5,103 bases of DNA from assembly GCA_001701135.1 (NCBI GenBank), contig DAAN01000024.1, positions 1 through 5,103 of the forward strand, given 5' to 3'. This document shows, piece by piece, positions 1-5,103 of the stretch. The notes under the pieces are model-generated. The model made no database searches, had not been told where the DNA came from, and saw only the letters and a program-made list of their open reading frames with translations. A program made the position numbers and the translations under genes. Source of the DNA: Bacteroidales bacterium H3. Lineage in GTDB: Bacteria > Bacteroidota > Bacteroidia > Bacteroidales > Muribaculaceae. The stretch's first letter is position 1; every line of letters begins with the position of its first letter.

Positions 1-14
1 AAGCCGCCGCCCCA
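1..14. repeat. 14-bp inverted repeat shared with the opposite window end (5088-5101)
   Basis: AAGCCGCCGCCCCA at 1-14 is the exact reverse complement of 5088-5101. The next seven bases on each side still match at five positions, including GCCG. The sequence is GC-rich and somewhat low in complexity, so chance is possible. It may also reflect a terminal inverted repeat or repeat-limited ends of an assembled contig. Confidence 0.4.
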
Positions 15-82
15 TAAGCCGCTCCATAGGCTGCCTTTGTTGTTTGGGATTGTAAGGAATGGGTATTGACTGACTGAAGGGG
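1..82 (-). other. Stretch after the operon's last visible stop codon, cut by the window edge
   Basis: On the minus strand all three frames stay open from the TAA at 83-85 to the edge. None reads like the rest of an HlyD adaptor. One ATG at 25-27 has an AAAGG about 6 nt upstream and could open a next gene (MERLMGRRL...), but only nine codons are visible. No terminator hairpin with a U-run is present, so transcription may continue past the edge. Confidence 0.3.
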
Positions 83-310
83 TTAGTTGAGGAGGTGGTG
101 GAGGATTGTTTCGCCGGGGGAATAGGGGTAGGGGAGGAAGCAGAGGGCGGCCAGCAGCGCAAGGAAGACGATTGCGATGATGGCGGCTCCCCAGCGCACG
201 AGCGACGGGGGTATCTCGCCGATGAGTTTGCGCACTTTTTCGGATCGGAGTTCTATTTTGTCGTGCGTGCCGGTCGGGGTTTTGCCGGGTGTGCGGGTGG
301 TGTTTTCCAT
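83..310 (-). CDS. Short HlyD-like N-terminal membrane-anchor protein (75 aa; standalone or truncated)
   Basis: A 75-residue protein starts with ATG 4 nt after the transporter stop codon and ends at a TAA (83-85). Residues 1-18 are polar, with many Thr and Pro. Residues 19-40 carry an IELRSEKVRKLIGEIPP-type stretch and then LVRWG, which I recognise from memory as the cytoplasmic N-terminus of Bacteroidota HlyD-family adaptors that follow PCAT genes. Residues 41-60 form one strongly hydrophobic helix ending in LPYPY, and about 15 residues would lie in the periplasm. Full adaptors are usually about 350-450 residues, with long coiled-coil and lipoyl/barrel parts; all of that is absent. None of the three frames downstream to the window edge reads like an HlyD continuation. 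The tight spacing argues for real translation. It may be a genuine small partner of the transporter or the remnant of a truncated adaptor gene. The gene is clear; its function is inference. Confidence 0.75.
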   Translation of the reverse strand: MENTTRTPGKTPTGTHDKIELRSEKVRKLIGEIPPSLVRWGAAIIAIVFLALLAALCFLPYPYSPGETILHHLLN

Positions 311-314
311 TTGT

Positions 315-2507
315 TCAGTTGCCGAGTTCGAGCTGGTTTTTGACGAGTGTGTAATATGCGCCTTTGCGGGCGATGAGCGATGCGTGGCTGCCGGTTTCCA
401 CCACCCGGCCAGAGTCGAGCACGATTATGCTGTCGGCGTTGCGGACTGTCGACAGACGATGGGCTACAACCACCACGGTGCGGCCTTTGTAAAATTCGTC
501 GAGGTTTTCCACTATGGCTCTTTCGTTTTTGGCGTCGAGGGCGTTTGTGGCCTCGTCGAGGAAGATGAAATCGGGATTTCGGTAGACGGCGCGGGCAATG
601 AGTATGCGTTGTTTCTGTCCCTGGCTGAGGCCTACGCCGTCGGGTCCGATCTTGGTGTTGTATTTCAACGGGAGCGCCATCACGTAGTCGTGGATGTTGG
701 CGATCCGTGCGGCATGTTCGAGGCGGTCCACGTCGATTTCGCCGTCGTCGACGGCTATATTGCGGGCGATTGATTCCGAGAATATCACGCCATCCTGCAT
801 CACTACCCCGCAATGCCGGCGCCACCATTTCAGATTGTACCGGCTGATGTACCGGCCGGCGATGACGATTGAGCCTGACAGCACGGGATAATAACCGAGC
901 ATCAGCTTGATCAGGGTGGTCTTGCCGCTGCCCGAAGCCCCCACGATGGCCGTCACTTTCCCCTCGGGGATACGGAACGAGACGTCGTCGAGCGTCTTTT
1001 TCAGCGCGTGCGGATCATACTTGAAATCGACATGGCTGATGTCGATCGATCTCTCGGCCGCGAATTCCGTAGCGGAGTTTTCGTCGGTCTCTTCGTTTTT
1101 CCCCTCGTGGATCTCGTTGATGCGTTCAAGTGACAGCCTGACATCCTGCAACGAGTAGATAAATGTCATGAACTGTTCCACGGGAGAGTTGAGCTGTCCT
1201 ATGATATATTGCACCGCGAGCATGGCGCCGAGTGTCATATGTCCCTGGATGACGGCCGTGGCGGCAAGAACCGTTATCACGATGTTCTTTATCTCGTTGA
1301 TGAAAATCGATCCCGCCTCCTGCGTCTGCTGCAGCTTGAGCGATTTCATCTGCACGTTGAACAGGTCGGCCTGCGTGTCCTCCCACTCCCAGCGGCGGCG
1401 CTGCTCGCAGTCCTGCAGTTTTATCTCCTGCATGGAGGTGATGAACTGATATGTGCGGTTCTGGTTCCGGGCCTGGCATTCGAAAAGTTCGTAGTCGATC
1501 ACCTTGCGTTTTCGCAGGAAAGAGACAATCCAGAATCCATAGCACACGCTCCCCGCCAGGAAGATGCCGAAGATCAGAGGATTGTAGACAAACAGCACTA
1601 TGCCGAAGATGATAAAGCTAAGGAAGGTGAAGACGATGCCCAGCACCTGCCCCGTCAGGAATGACTGCACGCGGGAGTGGTCGCCGATGCGTTGCAGCAG
1701 GTCGCCCATCAGCTTTGTGTCGAAAAACGACATCGGCAGTTTCAACAGCTTGATGAAGAAATCGCTCACCAGCGAGATGTTGATGCGCATGGAGATGTGC
1801 AACAGCAGCCACCGGCGGACAAAATCTGTGGCGGTGCGCCCCACCACTATCATCAGTTCGCCCAACAGGACAAGCCAGATAAATCCGATATCCTTATGCC
1901 TGATGCCGACATCGACAATCGCCTGCGTCAGAAAGGGCAGGATCAGCTGCAGGACACATCCCAGCAATAACCCCAACAGTATCTGAAACAGATATTTCCT
2001 GTAGGATTTTATATAAGGCCACAGAAAGCCTAAAAACTTCCTGTTGCGGGATTTCTGCTGTTTGCCTGCCCCGAACTTTTCAGTGGGGTTGAAAAACATC
2101 GCGATGCCCTTTTCCGCACTGTTGGACGAAGTGGAGATCCAGTGTTTCTGAAACTCCGCGTAGCTGTATCTTATCTTCCCCTTGGCCGGGTCGGCGATAT
2201 AGAAGTGCTTTCTGTTTTTGGAGATGGCGTACAGCACCACAAAGTGATTCTGATTCCAGTGCAAGATGCACGGCAGCGGCGCCCGGCACAGATCGTCGAT
2301 TGTGGTCTTCACGCATTCCGATTCAAGACCGACATCCCCCGCGGCATCCTTGATGGCCTTCAGCGAGACCCCCTCGGTGGTGGCGAAACATAGATTTGAC
2401 AGATATTCAAGCGAATAAGCCTGTCCATGATAATTGCTTATCATGGACAGGCATGCTATGCCGCATTGCATGGAATCATGCTGCCTTATGCATTTGAATC
2501 TTTTCAT
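315..2507 (-). CDS. Peptidase-domain-containing ABC transporter (C39 peptidase, PCAT bacteriocin/peptide exporter)
   Basis: This 730-residue protein has the full PCAT layout. The N-terminal C39 cysteine peptidase (about 1-140) shows Gln9, catalytic Cys15 in the QCGIACL stretch, His88 in NHFVV and Asp106 in ADPAKG. The membrane domain (about 165-460) has hydrophobic segments near 172-195, 207-224, 286-306, 310-330, 405-420 and 425-450. The ATPase (about 485-730) has Walker A GASGSGKT (523-530), Q-loop Gln571, signature LSQGQ (627-631), Walker B FIFLDE (647-652), D-loop NALD (655-658) and H-loop His683. All key residues are present, so it should be active. As a family, PCATs remove a leader, usually at a double glycine, and export the mature peptide using ATP. 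LSQGQ with TNALD, in place of LSGGQ/TSALD, is common in Bacteroidota members as I recall them. The ATG lies 6 nt past the upstream stop and places the peptidase at the usual distance from the start. Cargo is unknown. Confidence 0.96.
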   Translation of the reverse strand: MKRFKCIRQHDSMQCGIACLSMISNYHGQAYSLEYLSNLCFATTEGVSLKAIKDAAGDVGLESECVKTTIDDLCRAPLPCILHWNQNHFVVLYAISKNRKHFYIADPAKGKIRYSYAEFQKHWISTSSNSAEKGIAMFFNPTEKFGAGKQQKSRNRKFLGFLWPYIKSYRKYLFQILLGLLLGCVLQLILPFLTQAIVDVGIRHKDIGFIWLVLLGELMIVVGRTATDFVRRWLLLHISMRINISLVSDFFIKLLKLPMSFFDTKLMGDLLQRIGDHSRVQSFLTGQVLGIVFTFLSFIIFGIVLFVYNPLIFGIFLAGSVCYGFWIVSFLRKRKVIDYELFECQARNQNRTYQFITSMQEIKLQDCEQRRRWEWEDTQADLFNVQMKSLKLQQTQEAGSIFINEIKNIVITVLAATAVIQGHMTLGAMLAVQYIIGQLNSPVEQFMTFIYSLQDVRLSLERINEIHEGKNEETDENSATEFAAERSIDISHVDFKYDPHALKKTLDDVSFRIPEGKVTAIVGASGSGKTTLIKLMLGYYPVLSGSIVIAGRYISRYNLKWWRRHCGVVMQDGVIFSESIARNIAVDDGEIDVDRLEHAARIANIHDYVMALPLKYNTKIGPDGVGLSQGQKQRILIARAVYRNPDFIFLDEATNALDAKNERAIVENLDEFYKGRTVVVVAHRLSTVRNADSIIVLDSGRVVETGSHASLIARKGAYYTLVKNQLELGN
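2419..2452 (-). other. Perfect 15-bp hairpin with GCAA tetraloop inside the PCAT coding start
   Basis: Positions 2419-2433 (GCCTGTCCATGATAA) and 2438-2452 (TTATCATGGACAGGC) are exact reverse complements separated by 4 nt. In the minus-strand mRNA the loop reads GCAA, a GNRA-type tetraloop, which adds stability. The stem covers codons 19-30 of the transporter, just after catalytic Cys15, and starts about 55 nt downstream of the start codon. No U-run follows, so it is not an ordinary intrinsic terminator. The residues it encodes fit the C39 family consensus, so the coding sequence is not disrupted. The structure is seen directly; a regulatory role is inference. Confidence 0.8.
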
Positions 2508-2513
2508 CGGATG

Positions 2514-4619
2514 TCAGAGACGCTCCTGTTCCTCTTTGGCTGCGCCTTTTCCTTTGTATTTCGATTTGGTGGTGTTGAATTTATAGCCGACGGTCAGCAT
2601 AAAATTGCGTGATGTATTGATTTTTTCCATATCAATTCCCCAGGCACCGCTGTACATGATGAAATGATTCTTGTCGGCGGTGTTGAAAATGTCGTTGGCC
2701 GACAGCTCTACGCTCCAGTGTTTGCCGAATTTTTTCTGTGCGCGTAAATCAATGTTCCAAGTCGGGTGCATGGTGATATTTTCCGCATCAAACTTGCTTC
2801 TCCAGTTGAGGCTGGCGGTCAGCATGTAATTGTTGGGGAGCATAAACATGTTCTGGAGATTCACCATGTACATCGGACGGTTCATCTTTTTTATCCCCCC
2901 ACGGTAATTCACATTGAGGAATTGCTTTTGCCCGATCAAAGATAGCACCGGATAATAAAAGTTTTTGATCAGTCCGGGAACAAACGATGCAACAAGTTCG
3001 ATGTTGTGTGACGCGTAGGGCGAATTGTCCTTTTTCATAAGGGTAATAGATTCGGAACCGTTGTATGCCGATGCCGATGATATAATCAGGTTGTCGACGT
3101 GTTTGTAGCGGCACATCAATGTCAGCCAGTTCCATCGGAAATTTAATGTGACAATGTCGCTGAAAGGTGTTTTCAGGAAGGGATTGCCGCTTTCATACTG
3201 ATACTGGTTGTAGTAGGTGACAGTGCTGCTCAGCTGGGAATAAAGGGGTCGGCGGTATTTGCGTGAATAGCCGAGTTGCAGCATGGCTTTCTTAATGGGG
3301 AAAATCAGGTTGACCGATGGCAGCAGTTCGTTGTATTTGCGGCTCTGCTCATGCATTTTCACGGCATTCTCGAAATAGTTGCTGTAGATGTGCTCATAGC
3401 GCACTCCTACCTGAGCTATTACCCAGTTGAAATTCTGTGATAGCTCGACATACAGGCCGAGGTTCCCTTCGTTGATGCGGTTGTTGCTGCTGCTGATAAG
3501 ATCATCGTCACCGAGGAAATTGTCTTTTCTGTCGCTGTTGGAGTATTGTCCTCCGAAACCGATGGAGCCGCGCCACAAGCTGTGTGTCAGATGCAGTTCG
3601 CCTGCCAGCAGACGGCCCCGGCTCTTATCCTTAAGGAGCATCTCCCGGGACTCGGATGTCGACATGTCGCGAATTCTCTGGTTTTCATCACTGTTTCTCC
3701 ATAAAGCGTCAAATGTGAAGTCGGCTTCCCAGCCGCCCCATGTGCCATTATAGTAGGCGTCGATAAGATGCTCATTGTCGGTCGACTTGTCACTGCTTGA
3801 AAGCCAGCTGTTATCGACCATTATGTCGTTCTGATAGAATCGGGATGCGCTATGGCGGAAATCCCTTGCAGGTTGGTGCGAAGTGTGGTAAAATGCCCCG
3901 AAATGGTGCTGCTCAGAGGGAGAATAGTTGAAACCGATTTTGCCGTCATAAATCTGCGACTTGCGGTGTGCGTCAGTATTCAGCAGAGAGCGGTTGTGGG
4001 TCTTCAGCCATGAGTCCTGAATCTCGGTCATCGTTCCTTTACCTTTATTATAGTCATATTCGAGGGTCCCGAAAATATCGAGATTATTATGCCTGTAATT
4101 TAACGACAGATCCTCCCTGCCGCCTAAATAATTTCGGAAACTCAAAGAGGTACGGGAATCGAGAGCAAAACCGTCGCCGAGATTTTTAACCGTGGTGATG
4201 CGTATCACGGCGTTGGTCTGCCCGTCATAGCGGGCGCCGGGATTTGTGATCAGTTTCACTGTTTTCATCTTGTCTGCTCTCAGCTGGTCAAGTTCCTGAC
4301 CGGTACGCACCATTCGACCGTTGATATATATGGTGGGCACACCGCACCCTATGACTGAAATAGCACCATTGTTGTTCTGAATTCCGGGAATGAACCCGAG
4401 CACATCCTTTGCTGTGCCCAATTCCTGCAGTACTGACCCTTGAATCTGAGTGACGAAACCGTCTCCCTCGATCTTTGAAATGGGTCTGGAGACCTTAACG
4501 ACCACCTCTTTTAGTTTGACAGTGTCCTGAAGTGCTTCGTCGGCATTAGCCGGCGCCGCCTCCTGTGCCACAAGGAATAACGGAGAGAATAGGAAAATTG
4601 CGATAAATAGATTCTTCAT
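2514..4619 (-). CDS. Outer-membrane beta-barrel protein with TonB-receptor-like plug domain
   Basis: A 701-residue outer-membrane protein. Residues 1-19 form a Sec signal peptide (MKN, a hydrophobic run, then LVAQ). A DTVKLKEVVV stretch (32-41) follows, resembling the TonB-box region. The plug domain (about 35-145) contains IPGI (77-80), VPTIYINGR (94-102), ITNPGARYDG (124-133) and VIRITT (138-143). The rest alternates short aromatic-rich strands, as in the Bacteroidota OMP_b-brl_3 type barrel. It ends in a last strand FMLTVGYKF and a charged KSKYKGKG...ERL tail seen widely in that family. No carboxypeptidase-like regulatory domain precedes the plug, which makes it shorter than many relatives. 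An in-frame TTG at 4659-4661 would add 14 residues, but it lies just beside the predicted -7 box at the expected transcription start and would displace the signal peptide, so the ATG at 4617-4619 is preferred. As first gene of a PCAT operon it may serve peptide passage, uptake or immunity; which is unknown. Confidence 0.92.
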   Translation of the reverse strand: MKNLFIAIFLFSPLFLVAQEAAPANADEALQDTVKLKEVVVKVSRPISKIEGDGFVTQIQGSVLQELGTAKDVLGFIPGIQNNNGAISVIGCGVPTIYINGRMVRTGQELDQLRADKMKTVKLITNPGARYDGQTNAVIRITTVKNLGDGFALDSRTSLSFRNYLGGREDLSLNYRHNNLDIFGTLEYDYNKGKGTMTEIQDSWLKTHNRSLLNTDAHRKSQIYDGKIGFNYSPSEQHHFGAFYHTSHQPARDFRHSASRFYQNDIMVDNSWLSSSDKSTDNEHLIDAYYNGTWGGWEADFTFDALWRNSDENQRIRDMSTSESREMLLKDKSRGRLLAGELHLTHSLWRGSIGFGGQYSNSDRKDNFLGDDDLISSSNNRINEGNLGLYVELSQNFNWVIAQVGVRYEHIYSNYFENAVKMHEQSRKYNELLPSVNLIFPIKKAMLQLGYSRKYRRPLYSQLSSTVTYYNQYQYESGNPFLKTPFSDIVTLNFRWNWLTLMCRYKHVDNLIISSASAYNGSESITLMKKDNSPYASHNIELVASFVPGLIKNFYYPVLSLIGQKQFLNVNYRGGIKKMNRPMYMVNLQNMFMLPNNYMLTASLNWRSKFDAENITMHPTWNIDLRAQKKFGKHWSVELSANDIFNTADKNHFIMYSGAWGIDMEKINTSRNFMLTVGYKFNTTKSKYKGKGAAKEEQERL

Positions 4620-4646
4620 TTTGTGATGATTATTTGTTGGCGTAAG

Positions 4647-4659
4647 GACTGTATCAGTC
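4647..4659. promoter_or_regulatory. Small dyad at the predicted transcription start (possible operator or 5' hairpin)
   Basis: GACTGTATCAGTC is a 5-bp perfect inverted repeat around a 3-nt centre. It falls at roughly +1 to +14 of the predicted transcript. It could be a repressor half-site pair or a small 5'-end hairpin protecting the mRNA. Five-bp dyads also occur by chance, so only the position makes it notable. Confidence 0.25.
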
Positions 4660-4665
4660 AATATG

Positions 4666-4697
4666 CAAATATATGTACAAATTATTAACGGATGAAA
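4666..4697 (-). promoter_or_regulatory. Bacteroides-type promoter of the operon
   Basis: On the minus strand, TATATTTG (4666-4673) matches the TAnnTTTG -7 consensus exactly. TTTC (4694-4697) lies 20 nt upstream and differs from the TTTG -33 consensus by one base. Transcription would start near 4658-4662, giving a leader of about 40 nt before the ATG at 4619. The leader just before the ATG (AATAATCATCACAAA) is A/T-rich with no Shine-Dalgarno, as is usual in this phylum. Confidence 0.65.
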
Positions 4698-4766
4698 TAA
4701 TCTTTAAAAACGGTCTTTTTCGGACAGACCTGCGCCTTTGCTTAGTTTAAATGATGTAAAGTTACG

Positions 4767-4896
4767 CTAAAAAACTTTCATCTTCAAAACAAAACTTTCA
4801 TGTTCGGGGAAATGGAGTCGGGATAATTGGTTGATGGTAAGAATGGTATGGATGGACGCAAAAATGATTTTGGCGCACTTTGTCCCAAACTTTCAT
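4767..4896 (-). repeat. Three copies of ATGAAAGTTT opening three mini-ORFs
   Basis: On the minus strand ATGAAAGTTT occurs at 4887-4896, 4792-4801 and 4772-4781. Each copy opens a short frame starting Met-Lys-Val: 32 codons plus stop (4798-4896; rich in His and Pro, with no GG leader), then 5 codons (4784-4801) whose ATG overlaps the previous TGA as ATGA, then 4 codons (4767-4781) starting 2 nt after the previous stop. The second and third copies lie 20 nt apart within 11-bp identical blocks. The repeat is real sequence; translation of these frames is unproven, and a repeated regulatory site is an equally good reading. Confidence 0.5.
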
Positions 4897-4935
4897 ATCG
4901 GGTATAAAACACAACTGATTGTGGTTGTATTGATG

Positions 4936-4967
4936 CAAATGTAGGTTTTTAAAAGTTTTCGGACAAG
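4936..4967 (-). promoter_or_regulatory. Second, weaker promoter-like element upstream of the repeat region
   Basis: Minus-strand TACATTTG (4936-4943) matches TAnnTTTG exactly. CTTG (4964-4967) sits 20 nt upstream, one base off TTTG, the same spacing as the nearer promoter. A transcript from here would begin near 4930, about 34 nt before the ATG of the 32-codon mini-ORF at 4896, and would run through all three mini-ORFs into the operon. Such short matches arise by chance in A/T-rich DNA. Confidence 0.3.
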
Positions 4968-4970
4968 AGA

Positions 4971-5067
4971 AAAAGTTTGACGGAGAAGGTTTGAAGTGTG
5001 TTGATTTGCAGTGTGTTGTGAATTTGTGTGGCGGCTCGAAATTTTGATAACTATTAAAAGTTTGACG
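4971..5067 (+). repeat. 12-bp direct repeat AAAAGTTTGACG
   Basis: AAAAGTTTGACG is present at 4971-4982 and again at 5056-5067, 85 bp apart, with a looser relative AAAAGTTTTCGG at 4951-4962. A second short direct repeat, AGTGTGTTG, occurs at 4995-5003 and 5010-5018. The AAAGTTT core is the same as in the three minus-strand copies further left, but in the opposite orientation. Possibly regulator binding sites or a dispersed intergenic repeat; function unknown. Confidence 0.5.
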
Positions 5068-5103
5068 CAGGGGCGTGAGACGGCGTGTGGGGCGGCGGCT
5101 TTC

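Larger units (their letters stand above)
4698..5103. other. Non-coding upstream region without a convincing gene
   Basis: About 400 nt separate the operon promoter from the window edge. The longest frames I find here are a 36-codon plus-strand one (4834-4944, hydrophobic, with eight Met) and a 32-codon minus-strand one (4798-4896). They overlap each other and neither has a ribosome site or recognisable motif. I see no tRNA, no CRISPR repeats and no strong terminator. The left part is A/T-rich and repeat-bearing; the last 40 nt turn GC-rich, as if approaching another gene or element beyond the edge. Confidence 0.6.

Noticed and set aside
446..455. 10-bp palindrome CTGTCGACAG
   Set aside because: It lies within coding sequence for the conserved ATPase end; a palindrome this short is expected by chance and has no supporting context.
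177..828. Long open frames opposite and alongside the transporter's ATPase end (plus-strand 177-773, minus-strand 253-828)
   Set aside because: They overlap the well-supported transporter frame. Their translations are rich in Arg/His or of random composition with no motif, as expected of shadow frames in GC-rich coding DNA.
1209..1986. Plus-strand open frames at 1209-1664 and 1600-1986
   Set aside because: Antisense to the transporter membrane domain, with low-complexity composition and no start signals; shadows of the real gene.
2419..2452. Hairpin considered as an intrinsic terminator between barrel and transporter genes
   Set aside because: It lies inside the transporter coding sequence and is not followed by a U-run.
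4620..4661. Upstream TTG start that would lengthen the outer-membrane protein by 14 residues
   Set aside because: It sits at the predicted transcription start, immediately beside the -7 box, and would put a polar stretch in front of a clean signal peptide.
4907..4926. Short CACAA-CTGA-TTGTG hairpin considered as a terminator
   Set aside because: Only a 5-bp stem with no T-run on either strand.
4834..4944. 36-codon plus-strand frame, hydrophobic with eight Met, considered as a small toxin or peptide precursor
   Set aside because: No ribosome site, no GG leader and no family resemblance; its stop overlaps the promoter-like element and it is opposite another mini-ORF. A frame of this length is expected by chance.

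Overview
The window looks like chromosomal DNA of a Bacteroidota bacterium, most likely order Bacteroidales. Three things point there: the outer-membrane barrel ends in a tail typical of Bacteroidota plug-barrel proteins, the only good promoter has the Bacteroides-type -33/-7 form, and the leader before the first gene is A/T-rich with no Shine-Dalgarno. Moderate GC, higher in the downstream genes than in the upstream region, would fit Muribaculaceae or a relative, but that placement is a guess.

Layout, reading leftward on the minus strand from a promoter near 4666-4697: (1) 2514-4619, a signal-peptide-bearing outer-membrane plug/beta-barrel protein; (2) 315-2507, a complete peptidase-containing ABC transporter (PCAT; C39 peptidase, six-helix membrane domain, ATPase); (3) 83-310, a 75-residue single-pass membrane protein that looks like only the N-terminal anchor of an HlyD-type membrane-fusion protein. 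The gaps are 6 and 4 nt and no terminator is visible between genes, so this is almost certainly one translationally coupled operon.

By family knowledge, a PCAT cleaves a double-glycine-type leader from a peptide and exports it across the inner membrane. In Gram-negatives an HlyD-type adaptor and an outer-membrane channel complete the route. Here the outer-membrane component in the operon is a plugged TonB-receptor-like barrel instead of a TolC-type channel, and the adaptor position holds a protein that stops just after its membrane anchor. No precursor peptide with a GG leader was found in the window, so the cargo is unknown.

The right end (4698-5103) holds no convincing gene. It is rich in short repeats of an AAAGTTT core in both orientations, including three ATGAAAGTTT copies that open three abutting mini-ORFs, and it contains a second weaker promoter-like sequence. 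Other notable structures are a perfect 15-bp hairpin with a GCAA tetraloop inside the start of the transporter gene, a small dyad at the predicted transcription start, and a 14-bp exact inverted repeat at the two extreme ends of the window.
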